This document shows, in pieces, positions 1 through 9,869 of a stretch of 64,000 nucleotides of DNA. The DNA is from Imbricaverruca yamaguchii. Its lineage: Eukaryota; Arthropoda; Thecostraca; Neoverrucidae. The position numbers and the translations under genes were made by a program. Location: positions 248,001 to 312,000 of the forward strand of contig JAOTOL010001343.1 of NCBI GenBank assembly GCA_034440575.1. The letters run 5' to 3'. Below the pieces are notes generated by a model. That model did not search any database. It saw nothing but the letters and a program-made list of their open reading frames with translations, and was not told where the DNA came from. The number at the start of each line of letters is the position of its first letter. The first letter of the stretch is position 1.

Positions 1-672
1 GTGGCCGGTGTTGTGTCGTGCTGTCAGCCGCTGTGGCCGGTGTTGTATGGTGCTGTTAGCCGCTGTGGCCGGTGTTGTATGGTGCTGTTAGCCGCTGTGG
101 CCGGTGTTGTGTCGTGCTGTCAGCCGCTGTGGCCGGTGTTGTGTAGTACTGTCAGCCGCTGTGGCTGGTGTTGTGTGGTGCTGTTAGCCGCTGTGGCCGG
201 TGTTGTGTCGTGCTGTCAGCCGCTGTGGCCGGTGTCGTGTCGTGCTGTCAGCCGCTGTGGCCGGTGTTGTGTGGTGCTGTCAGCCGCTGTGGCCGGTGTT
301 GTGTAGTACTGTCAGCCGCTGTGGCCGGTGTTGTGTGGTGCTGTCAGCCGCTGTGGCCGGTGTTGTGTGGTGCTGTCAGCCGCTGTGGCCGGTGTTGTGT
401 GGTGCTGTCAGCCGCTGTGGCCGGTGTTGTGTCGTGCTGTCAGCCGCTGTGGCCGGTGTTGTGTGGTACTGTCAGCCGCTGTGGCCGGTGTTGTGTGGTG
501 CTGTCAGCCGCTGTGGCCGGTGTTGTGTGGTGTTGTCAGCCGCCGTGGCCGGTGTTGTGTCGTGCTGTCAGCCGCTGTGGCCGGCGTTGTGTGGTGCTGT
601 CAGCCGCTGTGGCCGGTGTTGTGTGGTGCTGTCAGCCGCTGTGGCCCGTGTTGTGTGGTGCTGTTTGGTACT
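1..672. repeat. 32-bp GC-rich minisatellite, about 21 copies
   Basis: About 21 head-to-tail copies of a 32-bp unit of the form GTGGCCGGTGTTGTG followed by a GTGCTGTCAGCCGCT half. Copies differ at a few positions (TCGTG, TGGTG or TAGTAC variants). The array is cut by the left window edge, so its full length is unknown. All three forward frames stay open because the unit has few stop triplets and is not a multiple of 3, so the Cys-rich open frames here are not evidence of a gene. It probably lies in an intron of the H-protein gene whose last exon is at 3136-3227. Confidence 0.95.
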
Positions 673-927
673 GTGCCGGACGGCGTAGAATGCGCCAAAA
701 TGGCTTAAAAAGTGACACTTGCTCGAATTTCGGAGTGACGCTTTCCTTCTTATATTAATATAATGTGTGTTGATCGTTTTGTTTGCATACAATATGTTTC
801 GCGCTAAGGAGGGACACTATGCGACTCCCAGGAAATGCAGGACTATATGTAATTGTACGGCATCATCTTCCCATGGCCAAGGACGAACTAGAACTAAGAA
901 GAGAACGGAGTAAGCCTGTTCAGACAA

Positions 928-2870
928 TCAATCTGAAAATGTTCTCTTGAACTTGCCAAGAAAAACGTCTTGCTCCCACATGGCGTTCATCGAACACACA
1001 TTGGCAATACCATGGGCCTGAAGCTGTATCATTAACCGTGTATGAGGTACCTTGTCAAAGGCCTTACTAAAGTCAAGATATGCTACATCAACCTGAATTC
1101 CCTGATCAGATTGCTCTGTGGCGAAGTTAAAAAAGTCCAAGAGATTTGTGAGGCATGATCGCCCTTTCCTAAACCCATGTTGAGTATATTGAATCAATCT
1201 GTTTCCTTCCAGATAACTAACTATTCTATCCATGATAATAATTCGAGTACCTTGCAGACTAGGGATGTGAGACTTGCTGGCCTATAGTTTTCAACTTTCC
1301 ATCTTTCTCCTTTCATAAAAATAGGAACTACGTTTGCCCTTTTCCAATCTGTTGGAATTTCATTTTGTGAAGCAGGTCTATAAAATATTATACTAAGTGG
1401 AAATGCGACTTCCTTTTCAGCTTCCCGCAATACCCTAGCATACATTTCATCAGGTCCTCCTGCCTTGTTTGTCTTTATTTTCCCGATATGATTGAAAACA
1501 GCATCACTATCAATGAAATCAACATCCTTCATCCGATGACATGTCACTGAACTATGTTGTACGGTCGGCAGATTGGTCATATCTTCCAAGGTAATCACTG
1601 ATTTAAACTGCTTGCTCAGCTCCTCAGCCATCTCAGTATCCTCACATATATAGTCCCATTTACTTCCAGTGGACCAATTGTGCTAGAAACTTTACTCAGC
1701 TTGTAGAAACTAAAAAACGTTTTGCTGTCCCCATTATAGTTCCTAGCTAACTCCAGTTATTTTGCTCGCTGTCCTGCTCTGGTTTTTTGCTTCACAGTGT
1801 CACTTGCTTTTCGATACGCCTTTAGATTTACGATATTTGAAGCTTCCTTAAGCACTCTAAATGCAGCTCTCTTAGCCTTAATTGCTTTTATCAAGTCTGG
1901 TGTAAGCCATGCTGGCTTTTCTATCCTTCTTTTGGGTCTTTGCTTTTGGGGGACATGGAGTTTCCCTTACAGTCAACTCTTGAACCAAGTCACTTAAAGC
2001 CGAGAATACAAGGTCCAAGAATGAGCCATGCCTGGTAGGTTCCGTTACAAATTGGTGCAAGAACAGGTCCTCTTCAAGGCATTTCCTAAGCATTTTGCAT
2101 GATGGGGAGCCAACACCAACATTTTCATATCCTTTTAGATTAAAGTCACCAAAAATAAGGCACTTCCTCCGAAAGTTTCTACTGATTTCCTCACAAATCA
2201 CCTTATCAAGGTCCAGTTGCTGAGAATGTGGCAGGGTTCCTGATCAGTGGAAAGCTCCTATCCTCAGTGCATTGCTGTTGCCTTTTCCCACAACGACGTG
2301 AAGTCAAATTGACACAACAGACACATTTTTGTCCCTACCTACTACTTTTTTATATATTTTTTTATAAAGAACTAAATAAGCTATTCACATAGCGCATTAC
2401 GCCACCCCTTTCAATGCTGGACCCCTCCCCCTATTGCATGAAAACATATTGTATTCCTGGCAAAATGACCATGGCAGTCGACGCGCCCCTAAACCCCAAT
2501 TCATCGTCATATTGTATCCCTGGATCTCGTAGTCCTGCATGTTATCTCCAAAATACCCCTCACTGACCCATGCCTCCGTTATGCAAAGAAAATCTGGTTC
2601 CTCAGCAACATAACACTTGAACTCATCAAATTTCGATCGGATACTCTGAGCATTAAGCATCATACACTTAACATATCCTCCATAACCACCTTTGGCTTCT
2701 TCATGCTGAGGAGTTCTTTTATCACTGGATGAACTACCACTCCGCCTCCTTGAACTACTGCTGTCCATATTTGCTGACTTTGAGTATCTATTGCCTTGGC
2801 TGACACTATTGGAATATCCCTGAGATGGCAATGCAATTTCATGCCTCCCCACTCCATTTCCTAGGTTCAC
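928..2870 (-). mobile_element. Degenerate non-LTR retrotransposon (CR1/L2-like), endonuclease plus partial reverse transcriptase
   Basis: Broken open pieces on the minus strand read in LINE ORF2 order. Residues from 2870 down to about 2400 include LNAQSIRSKFDEF and EPDFLCITEAW, the start of an APE-type endonuclease. 2201-1878 includes IFGDFNLKG and a PTRHGSFLDLVF-type segment, the end of that endonuclease. 1631-1221 and 1233-928 carry reverse transcriptase fingers and palm, with NYRPASLTS, QHGFRKGRSC and YLDFSKAFDKVPH. The reading stops before the catalytic YADD box, and the stretch near 2210-2395 lacks the middle of the endonuclease, so this is a dead, internally and 3'-truncated copy. The CR1/L2 assignment rests on motif style only. 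It lies upstream of, and probably in the intron before, the H-protein exon. Confidence 0.88.
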
Positions 2871-3135
2871 TGAATGGCATGCTCATACACTTTGTCTAAC
2901 ACTTGAACATCTTCTCGGAGAAGTGCAGGCCATGCTTCTGATAGAGGTCCCAGGATCCATAAAACCTGCACCACTCATCAGCAAGTGTGAAACCTGATTC
3001 ATGGCAGAGCTTGCCTACCCTGTCATTGGCTGCCAGTGCCCTGATGATGCATGATATGCACACGGAGATAATATAATTGCGACGGGTTGGTTTTTGTGTT
3101 CGTGTCGATCCCTGGATAACGTAGTCCTGTTGCAG

Positions 3136-3227
3136 GCTGGCTGTTCAAGCTGGAGCTGTCCAAGCCCTCCGAGCTGGACGAGTTGATGACGGAGAAGCAG
3201 TACAACGCCTTCATCGCGGAGGAGTGA
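3136..3227 (+). CDS. GCSH: Glycine cleavage system H protein, last coding exon
   Basis: The H protein is the lipoyl-carrying shuttle of the mitochondrial glycine cleavage system; it moves the aminomethyl group from glycine decarboxylase (P) to T protein and is reoxidised by L protein. After the acceptor CCTGTTGCAG at 3126-3135, a phase-1 exon reads WLFKLELSKPSELDEL, then MTEKQYNAFIAEE and a TGA stop. This matches the family C-terminus, where a GWL(I/F)K segment precedes the conserved NPSELDELM-type helix. The first Gly codon is completed by one base from the previous exon. The lipoyl-lysine domain and the transit peptide are not in the window, so they must lie to the left, behind the LINE and the 32-bp array. 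An isolated exon fragment cannot be excluded, but the open frame, the correct stop and the intact acceptor favour a live gene. Confidence 0.85.
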
Positions 3228-3398
3228 CGACCGGCCGGCCGTCGCTCACCCACTCACCTGCCGACGCCGATCTGACCTCGTGCGGTGTCGCCGCGCCAGC
3301 CCGGGGTGGCCGCTCAGTGTGTGCGTCGCGCCGAGTGCTCCCAGCGCAGTGGCCACTGTACTGGACGGTGTGACGGCCGGCGAGGCACGACTGTGCTG

Positions 3399-3655
3399 GA
3401 CGTCGGCGACGGCACGTCCAGAGTCGTCTGGAGCGGCGGAGATCAGCTGCCGGCTGCCGGCCGGACCGCCGCAGAGCGGCACCGACTGGACTGGAACGAC
3501 GCTCCTGGACGTCGTCGTAGTGTCATGTGGTCGGTTGGAGCAGTGCAGATCAGCTGCCGGCCGGACCGCCGCGAAGCGACACCGACTGGACTGGAACGAC
3601 CCTCCTAGACGTCATCGGGGTGTCATTTGGTCGGTCGAAGCAGTGGAGGTCAGTT
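3399..3655. repeat. ~107-bp tandem duplication in GC-rich DNA after the H-protein stop
   Basis: GATCAGCTGCCGG recurs at 3441 and 3548. Each copy is followed by a GCCGGACCGCCGC segment, CGACTGGACTGGAACGAC and a TGTCAT(G/T)TGGTCGG segment. A third, partial copy begins at about 3399 (CTGGACGTCG). This may be 3' untranslated sequence of the H-protein gene; no canonical AATAAA was seen nearby. Confidence 0.75.
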
Positions 3656-5472
3656 ATCCGCCGCTGCCTGGATCGGTCTAGGGCTGACAATGGCTGAGCT
3701 TCGGCGGTCGGCTGTTTTCAGCGACTGGCGTGCCTATTTGTGGCGATGCATGCTACTTTGATAAGTGCAATTACGTGTACGTGCGGGGTGTCATGAACAT
3801 ACGTGCAATACGAATATATACGTGATGCTTCTGACTTAGCGTGCGTACCGGTGAATATACAAGGCCGTAAGCGGCAATGGAAATGTATTGTGATGTTATT
3901 GCCCAGCTTAGAGAACATGCCGGTGCACACACGCGATCGGCTGATCACACAGCCAGCCGCCGGGTGGCCGCGTGAGTGCCGGAGTGCCTGGACGCTGGTG
4001 TGGTCAGTGGTGGCATCGCCAGGCTGCAGGCAGGCCAGTAGCTCGCCGACTGTGTGACGGGTTGGTGAGGGCACAGTCCCACCGGCCGATGAACGGACCG
4101 ACGAACGCATTGTCGGACGGTGCTGGTATATTTTCCGCCACTTATCTCAGTTTACGAGGCTTCCGTTCTTCTGCCACGTTCCTCGCGGGTGGAATGGCTG
4201 TCTTTCGCGTTTTCATTGCACGTTGTTTCGTCGTGCTCGGACCGGCTTTGATAATTTCAGAAATGATGTGATGTTCAGAAATTGATCAAGGTAAATCGGA
4301 TCTGGGGAGCGCCTGACGAAGTGTAGAAATGCAGAAAGACTAGCTTCAAATTAAGAAGAAATGTCGCACAGAACCACTTGCGAAATGTGCTGGAAGTGCC
4401 ATTCGGGCACCATTTCGTGCCTTCGATGACCTGCCTCAACTAAACACACCAACGTATGCGGTTGTGCTTTTGCGTGTTTTTCTTGTGTCCCCCGCATAAT
4501 TAAGATTAAATTAGGACTAAAGGCGCAAGAAAATGGATTGCACGTATGTGGTTGCTTGCGGTTGAACTGCGCATCACTAGTGCTAAACTTGTCCGAAATT
4601 GTGATTGTGCTGCCTTCTCATCTCTTGCATCACTGCCGGATTTTTAAGGAACGAATCACTTAATGTGTTATCCCAATGCATTACACGATTGTCAGCGGAT
4701 GATTTGCTTTAACGCTATTTCAATCGTCATTGTTCAAAGTGATGCGTCCTACACCAATCGCGCTTCACTAAGTTAGCCTACACGTATGGTAAATTGAAAC
4801 CTCCCAACTAACACATGACTGTCTTCTTGAGAAATATGCAGAGTTCAGTCGCAGGAAGTTATCCAATGTGAAATACTTTGAACAGACTCTCCGACCAAAA
4901 AGTAGCCACAGCCACTACTAGGTCTGCACTCCATCTGCGCGTAGCGTGAAATAGCCGCAAGTCACTTCGAAGGATAGCGCTGCAAATTATCAGCAACATA
5001 CAGCGTGGCCCAAGGTCAGTTGAGCGGCCTTTGCCCGCGCTCTGCGTATTGACTGGCTGGCCCAGAGGACTGCGTTTGGTGGGGAGGGAGTGCGTCTCGG
5101 GTGGGTACAGGCTCCATTTTCTCAGATTTCGAGCAACATTTCGGATTCGGAGCAACAGCTAGCATTGGGTGGGTCCGTTTAAAACACATTTGCTCTATGT
5201 TTAAGAAGTAAGTTCGGGACCGACACCATTCTCACGAAATACTTTAGATGAAAAATGGAGAAAAAAGTTCTGGAACAAACCTTGTCTTTTGGGTGGGCGT
5301 CATCCCCGTTCTCCTCCCCTAGATCCGCTGCTGTGCATAATGAAGGTACCGTCGACGGATCCCAAGGTGAACCAGACGAGTGAATATCGATCAGCTGTTC
5401 GTTAACGATGCATACAGAGGCAGGTCCAGGCCAGGTCACATTCATCCGTCGAGACATGCAATGTCGGGCAGC
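3656..5472. other. Intergenic stretch, no gene recognised
   Basis: Mixed-composition DNA. Open frames up to about 160 codons exist, but none shows a family motif, splice-bounded exon structure or consistent codon bias. An ATTAAA at about 4505 could be a weak polyadenylation signal for the upstream gene, but it is far from the stop. Confidence 0.5.
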
Positions 5473-5547
5473 TGGCATATGCCATGTCAGCTGGCAGCTG
5501 GCAAATACAATGTCAGCTGGCAGCCGGCATACACGATGGCAGGTGAC
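5473..5547. repeat. 26-bp tandem repeat, 3 copies
   Basis: Three copies of a 26-bp unit of the form TGGCA, seven variable bases, then ATGTCAGCTGGCAG. The third copy is diverged. Confidence 0.75.
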
Positions 5548-6059
5548 AAAAAAAAATGTTGCGGGAAATTTCCTGTCATCTTCAGCACGTGGAACCTGTA
5601 CGTCTGTTGTGTATGTCAGATAAAACGCAAACTCAACATCGTCGACATCGACACCAATATGCATTTCTGCATCGCTGACGTCCCTCGGGTTTGCGGGAAT
5701 GCAAGCTGCGCTGCGTTGTGCATATCGTGGCCGACGCTTTATCTTGTTTTTGTGTGTTCAGTTCAGCTGACAAGTGCGATTCTAGTGTTATGGAACATGG
5801 GCGGATGCAGGAGAAGGCACTGGGGGCATGTGTCCGTCCAATGGATTGTTACGCTCTTGTGGACTGGCATAGACGCCCCTTCGGGGGGAGCCTTGAGTGC
5901 CCTCCCCATTGAAATTCCTGGCACCGCCCCTGGGGTGGAAAGGTCACTCAATGAGGGATATTCGCGAGACAACAGCTACGGCGCAGTTCGTCTCCCACAG
6001 GTGTCCCTGAGCCACGGGTGCGAGCGGAGGCGATGCGGGCCACAATGGTGACACGATTG

Positions 6060-6290
6060 GTGAGTTGTTTAAGAGTGCATAGTGAAGGAGGTAAGTGGTA
6101 CATTGTGTCGACGAATTGTGACAACAATGAGTACATGGTGAGTTGCTAAGGAGCGCATGGTGACGGACGTGTGGGGTACACTGTGCCAAAGTATTGCGAG
6201 TACAGAGTACATGGTGAGTTACTTGTGAGTGCATGGTGACGGAGGTGTGGGGTACATGGTGCCGACGAATTGCGAGAAGTACAAAGAATG
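6060..6290. repeat. ~76-bp tandem repeat, 3 diverged copies
   Basis: Copies begin at GTGAGTTG-like sequence near 6060, 6138 and 6214. Each contains a GCATGGTGACGGA-like segment, GTGTGGGGTACA and a final AGTACATG. Confidence 0.7.
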
Positions 6291-7160
6291 AATGGGGGAA
6301 GTACAAGGAATGAATGGCATTCCTAAGCAATGCGTAGGAGCGCATGGCGACGAAGGTAAGCATCGTTAAGAATTGTCATCAGAACTGGATGCGAGTAGCT
6401 TTCGGGCAGGCATAGGTGCAATCTCTGGTGGATAAGTCCCCCAACGTTTTGAAAAATGGTGATTTGTCCCCTTCAATTCTTGACATGCCCCCTGCACCAA
6501 CTATTAAAAAACCTGTGTATGCTCGCCGCAAGTGTATTTAATCATCTAGGTAAATAGCGAATATATATACATAAGAGAATCACCAACAAAAACTAGAAGC
6601 CGATATAGTCAATAAAGCCTATCTGTCGTCATGAAATTTCCGGGTTGTTAATCAACAACGTAAGCATTTCTGCTTCCAGCCTATTCTTGAATAACATCAA
6701 CCTGGACGATCTGGCGTCTTCGCTTAGGTTGATAATTGTGATTTGGGGGACACCAAATTTGCACTATCGCAAGGCATTATAGCCTTCGGCTGCCTTCCAC
6801 GCACAGATATCGATGTATCTTCAACAGGCATAACTCTGGTGTCATCAAGACCATGAAAGGCCACCTTGGGGAAAGCCAATGTAGGAAAGCTAACGTCGGC
6901 CCCTGTCAATGTTATTGGCAGCCGGGGTCGTCATCTGGGCGCTGATTTGGGTTCAGCAGATACAACGACAGCAAGAAACGGTACTTTTCAGCGTACGTTC
7001 CTGGCTAACAAGTATACGTGAGTGGTGCGAATTATACGTCACCTGGAAGCTTGTTTAATGATATTTCGATAATCATGGGAGACTTTCACACGAATGTGTT
7101 AGTTATTGTGTAAAATGGTGTTATTTAGACCCATGTCATATCCATCGACACTATTTAACT
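6291..7160. other. Intergenic stretch, nothing recognised
   Basis: No coding motif, RNA gene or clear repeat was seen. The sequence is moderately AT-rich. Confidence 0.4.
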
Positions 7161-7164
7161 TAAG

Positions 7165-7262
7165 CGGGCCGAGCGACTCGGTGTTGGTAGGCGGTTGGTA
7201 GCGCGTCGGTCTGCCGACTCGGAGGTGGCCGGTTCGAGCCTGGAGGCCGGCAGCTTTTTGTG
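7165..7262 (+). mobile_element. tRNA-like Pol III unit or SINE head
   Basis: TGGTAGCGCGTCGG resembles an internal A box and GGTTCGAGCC is a near-perfect B box at tRNA-like spacing. A run of T (CAGCTTTTTG) follows and could terminate Pol III. No clean cloverleaf was found, so a SINE fragment or tRNA pseudogene is more likely than a working tRNA. Confidence 0.5.
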
Positions 7263-7639
7263 CGCGTCGTGGGAAGTCCTTCTAATAAGCGACAGTGAAT
7301 AAGACAATGTTCACATGGGACGATCTTTTTCATAAAGAGAAAGGAAATATTCTGCAATATTCAATATTCAGATATTCTGCAAGGCTGGGGTTCTGCCACC
7401 TTAAATTTATGGTTGGGCACTTCTTCTAATCAGCCAGGCATAGGAAATACGGAACACGTCACCGCTTATGGCAGTGTCCAGGCCCACAGTCCCTTCCTGA
7501 CACGGGCAGCGGACCATCGGGGGTGGGACAGGAGACAGGATCCCCTGAATTTAATCATTTGTGGCACTACGGCAGTGCATTGCAAATATTGAGCTAGAAA
7601 CTAACGGTTGCCCTTTCCCCTCCCACCAGTACACGCCGA

Positions 7640-8240
7640 CCAACATTAGTCCCTGCTCCTCGAGGTGTGCATATAATAACAGTACATGATTATCAAGGTG
7701 ACAAAACCAACAATTGTGCATGCTGCCGAACAGTCAAATGACTGGACCCGAGCTGGAGTCAGAGCGATGCCAGTTCTAAGCTTGGCTCCACGCCTTTTAC
7801 GGTACACGGCGAACACACGCCACCAGGACTGCGACAAGCATTGCTTTGACAGGAGCAGACGTTTGCTAAAATATTTCGGTGACAATCCTGAACTTTCTGG
7901 AGTGCCGGCGCAAAATAAAAAATCACGCTTTTCGTACCATGAACGCTCGATTTAGATTCGGCAACAACTTTGTGGAACCCGTAAGCGCTAAGACGTATTT
8001 TAGATGCCCGCATGAGGATTTCGGTTCGATTATCATGCATTGTCAAAGGCTTAACGCGGAACTTGGCAAGATTGGGGAAGCATCCCCGTTCATTTCCCAC
8101 CGTGGCTTTGCCCATGTTCGCACACCTTTATTCGGCATTTTCAGTCGAAATGAATTGGCTGCGTCGCTCACGCCACGTGAATCAAACTTCTGTCATGCAT
8201 GCAATATTGCAGGGGTAACAGCAACTTCTATGCCAGACCA
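7640..8240. repeat. Unclassified dispersed sequence with a diverged partial copy at 8734-8880
   Basis: AATCACGC followed by a TTTT run, a later CGGCAACAA and a CAAGATTG(G/A)GGAAGC segment occur in the same order here (from about 7918) and again from about 8734. This suggests an old duplication or two pieces of one mobile element, now separated by a SINE at 8401-8732. No protein family is recognised in its open frames. Confidence 0.4.
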
Positions 8241-8400
8241 GCTCGGAAGCAACTTTAATAACAGTTGAATTTGTGGTTGGAATGGAAAATTACAATGTAA
8301 TACCATACATCTTTTTAATAAAGTGTGTTCTATTATTAACTAAATAAAATATTTTCCTTTCAAAATATGATTTCTTTTCGCGTCATGCGACCTGAAATGC

Positions 8401-8732
8401 CACCCCGGTAGCTCAGTTGGTTAGAGCGCTGGCCTGTGCTGGTCTCCCCTGTCCTGGCAACGCAGGGTTCGAGTCACTTCGCGCGCTCGCGTTTAGCCCC
8501 CGGCCGGGAGTGTGAGTTGGCAACTGGCCCGATAAGGCCGGGGACGAGCTACCGGGCGGCCGTGTCGGTGTATTGATGGCACGTTAAACATTCGATCAAA
8601 ATTCTCCCGTTGAAAAGGAATTCGTGGATCGGGTGGTGGGGCGAGGGTTCACGCAACAAGCTCTGCTTAGCAATAGAACCCTGGTTCCTAAAGCCACCCC
8701 AGGAACAACTGGGACAAAATTTTAATTTTTAA
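8401..8732 (+). mobile_element. tRNA-derived SINE, about 330 bp
   Basis: The head has the A box TAGCTCAGTTGGTTAGAGC (8410-8428) and the B box GGTTCGAGTCA (from 8467), about 40 bp apart. A non-tRNA body follows, then an A/T-rich tail (AATTTTTAAAAAATC). The A to B spacing and the lack of a cloverleaf fold make this a SINE rather than a tRNA gene. Confidence 0.75.
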
Positions 8733-9149
8733 AAAATCACGCATTTTGCAGTACAGCACGACATAAATACGGCAACAAAAGTTGTTTATCAATCAGGCGA
8801 TACGAGGAGCATGCATCTGGAGAAGACGAGACTGCCAAGATTGAGGAAGCCCTCACTCCCACTGCCGATTGTTTCTCGGTTGTGTACTCTGTGGTGGAAG
8901 TGAATGTGCATTTTGGGCGCATGGACTGCGTTCGTCATTTTGCGCACATGAATATATATATATTCCGGCGCCCAACAGAGTGCGTATTAAAACGATATAT
9001 TGAGGAAGCACAACGCAAGACATATATTGGGAGAAGCAAACACATGAAGCAGAAAAAGAACCTTGGGTTCCTTTACGACGCAATTAACTGCTAGGCCATA
9101 TAGCGTCGCCAACTTCTCAAACCGATTGGTCGCGGGTGGACTCGGTAAT

Positions 9150-9232
9150 TCCGCTGGTTGTGGGACTCGAACCCATAATCTTGCGGTCAAGAGCCCAACA
9201 CCCTACGGACTAAGCTACCGCGGCTCCACCAA
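9150..9232 (-). pseudogene. tRNA-like sequence, degenerate
   Basis: On the minus strand an A box-like TAGCTTAGTCCGTAGGG is followed by a B box GGGTTCGAGTCCC. Four T-stem pairs form, but the anticodon and acceptor stems carry several mismatches. It is therefore a tRNA pseudogene or SINE head. No anticodon is assigned. Confidence 0.55.
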
Positions 9233-9602
9233 ACGCGTGACTTAAGAGGTTATCGGTAGCAGGTGCAGATAAGCCACGGTACTTAATGAGATTGCATTGC
9301 GGCAATACATTACAATACCTAACATTACAGTACGTACATATCTGGCACCTTGTAAAATCAGACGAACTGGCAAGAATAGAAGGAACATCCTCATCGTGAC
9401 ATCTGTGGCTGAGAACAACTCGACATGCATACATACACAGACTACTCACGAACACCGTAGTGGAACGATGAGTACGTTTAAACCTACAGGCTACGCTCTA
9501 CCGACTTCACAAACACAGGCACATTTTAGTTGTTGAACTTGACATTCACTCGGTGCGACTGCAGCACGCACGTTTAGTCTGGTGTATTATTTGTTTTTTG
9601 AA

Positions 9603-9857
9603 TTATTTGAATTCTTTGAAACTTTCAATGACCTTTGGATGTCTGCTGAGATCGTTGGGTTCTTGGGCATGGTGAACACAAAACGCTGCATCCATCTCTC
9701 TGAATGTGTGGAAGAATTCCTCTGTGGGAACCGTCAGGCCGCTAATGCTTAGGAGGCGAGTCCAGAACGCTTCTAATGGTTCATCTTCGGGATACGCAAA
9801 TTGGTGCCCAGCGATCGGTCCGCTGGTTTCTTTCTGGCCATGGACCAAGCCACACAT
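9603..9857 (-). CDS. Hypothetical open frame, 84 codons
   Basis: This minus-strand frame has protein-like composition (EDEPLEAFWTRL, then EEFFHTFREMDAAF) and ends in TAA. No family is recognised. An internal CCATGGCCAG could be a splice acceptor, so it may be part of an exon. A poly-G run lies just before the ATG. Its neighbours are a tRNA-like sequence and an AT-rich block. It could be a piece of a mobile element. Confidence 0.2.
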   Translation of the reverse strand: MCGLVHGQKETSGPIAGHQFAYPEDEPLEAFWTRLLSISGLTVPTEEFFHTFREMDAAFCVHHAQEPNDLSRHPKVIESFKEFK

Positions 9858-9869
9858 AATTCCCCCCCC

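Noticed and set aside
9063..9245. Short frame reading CGTRTHNL
   Set aside because: A translation artefact of the tRNA-like B box region on the other strand.
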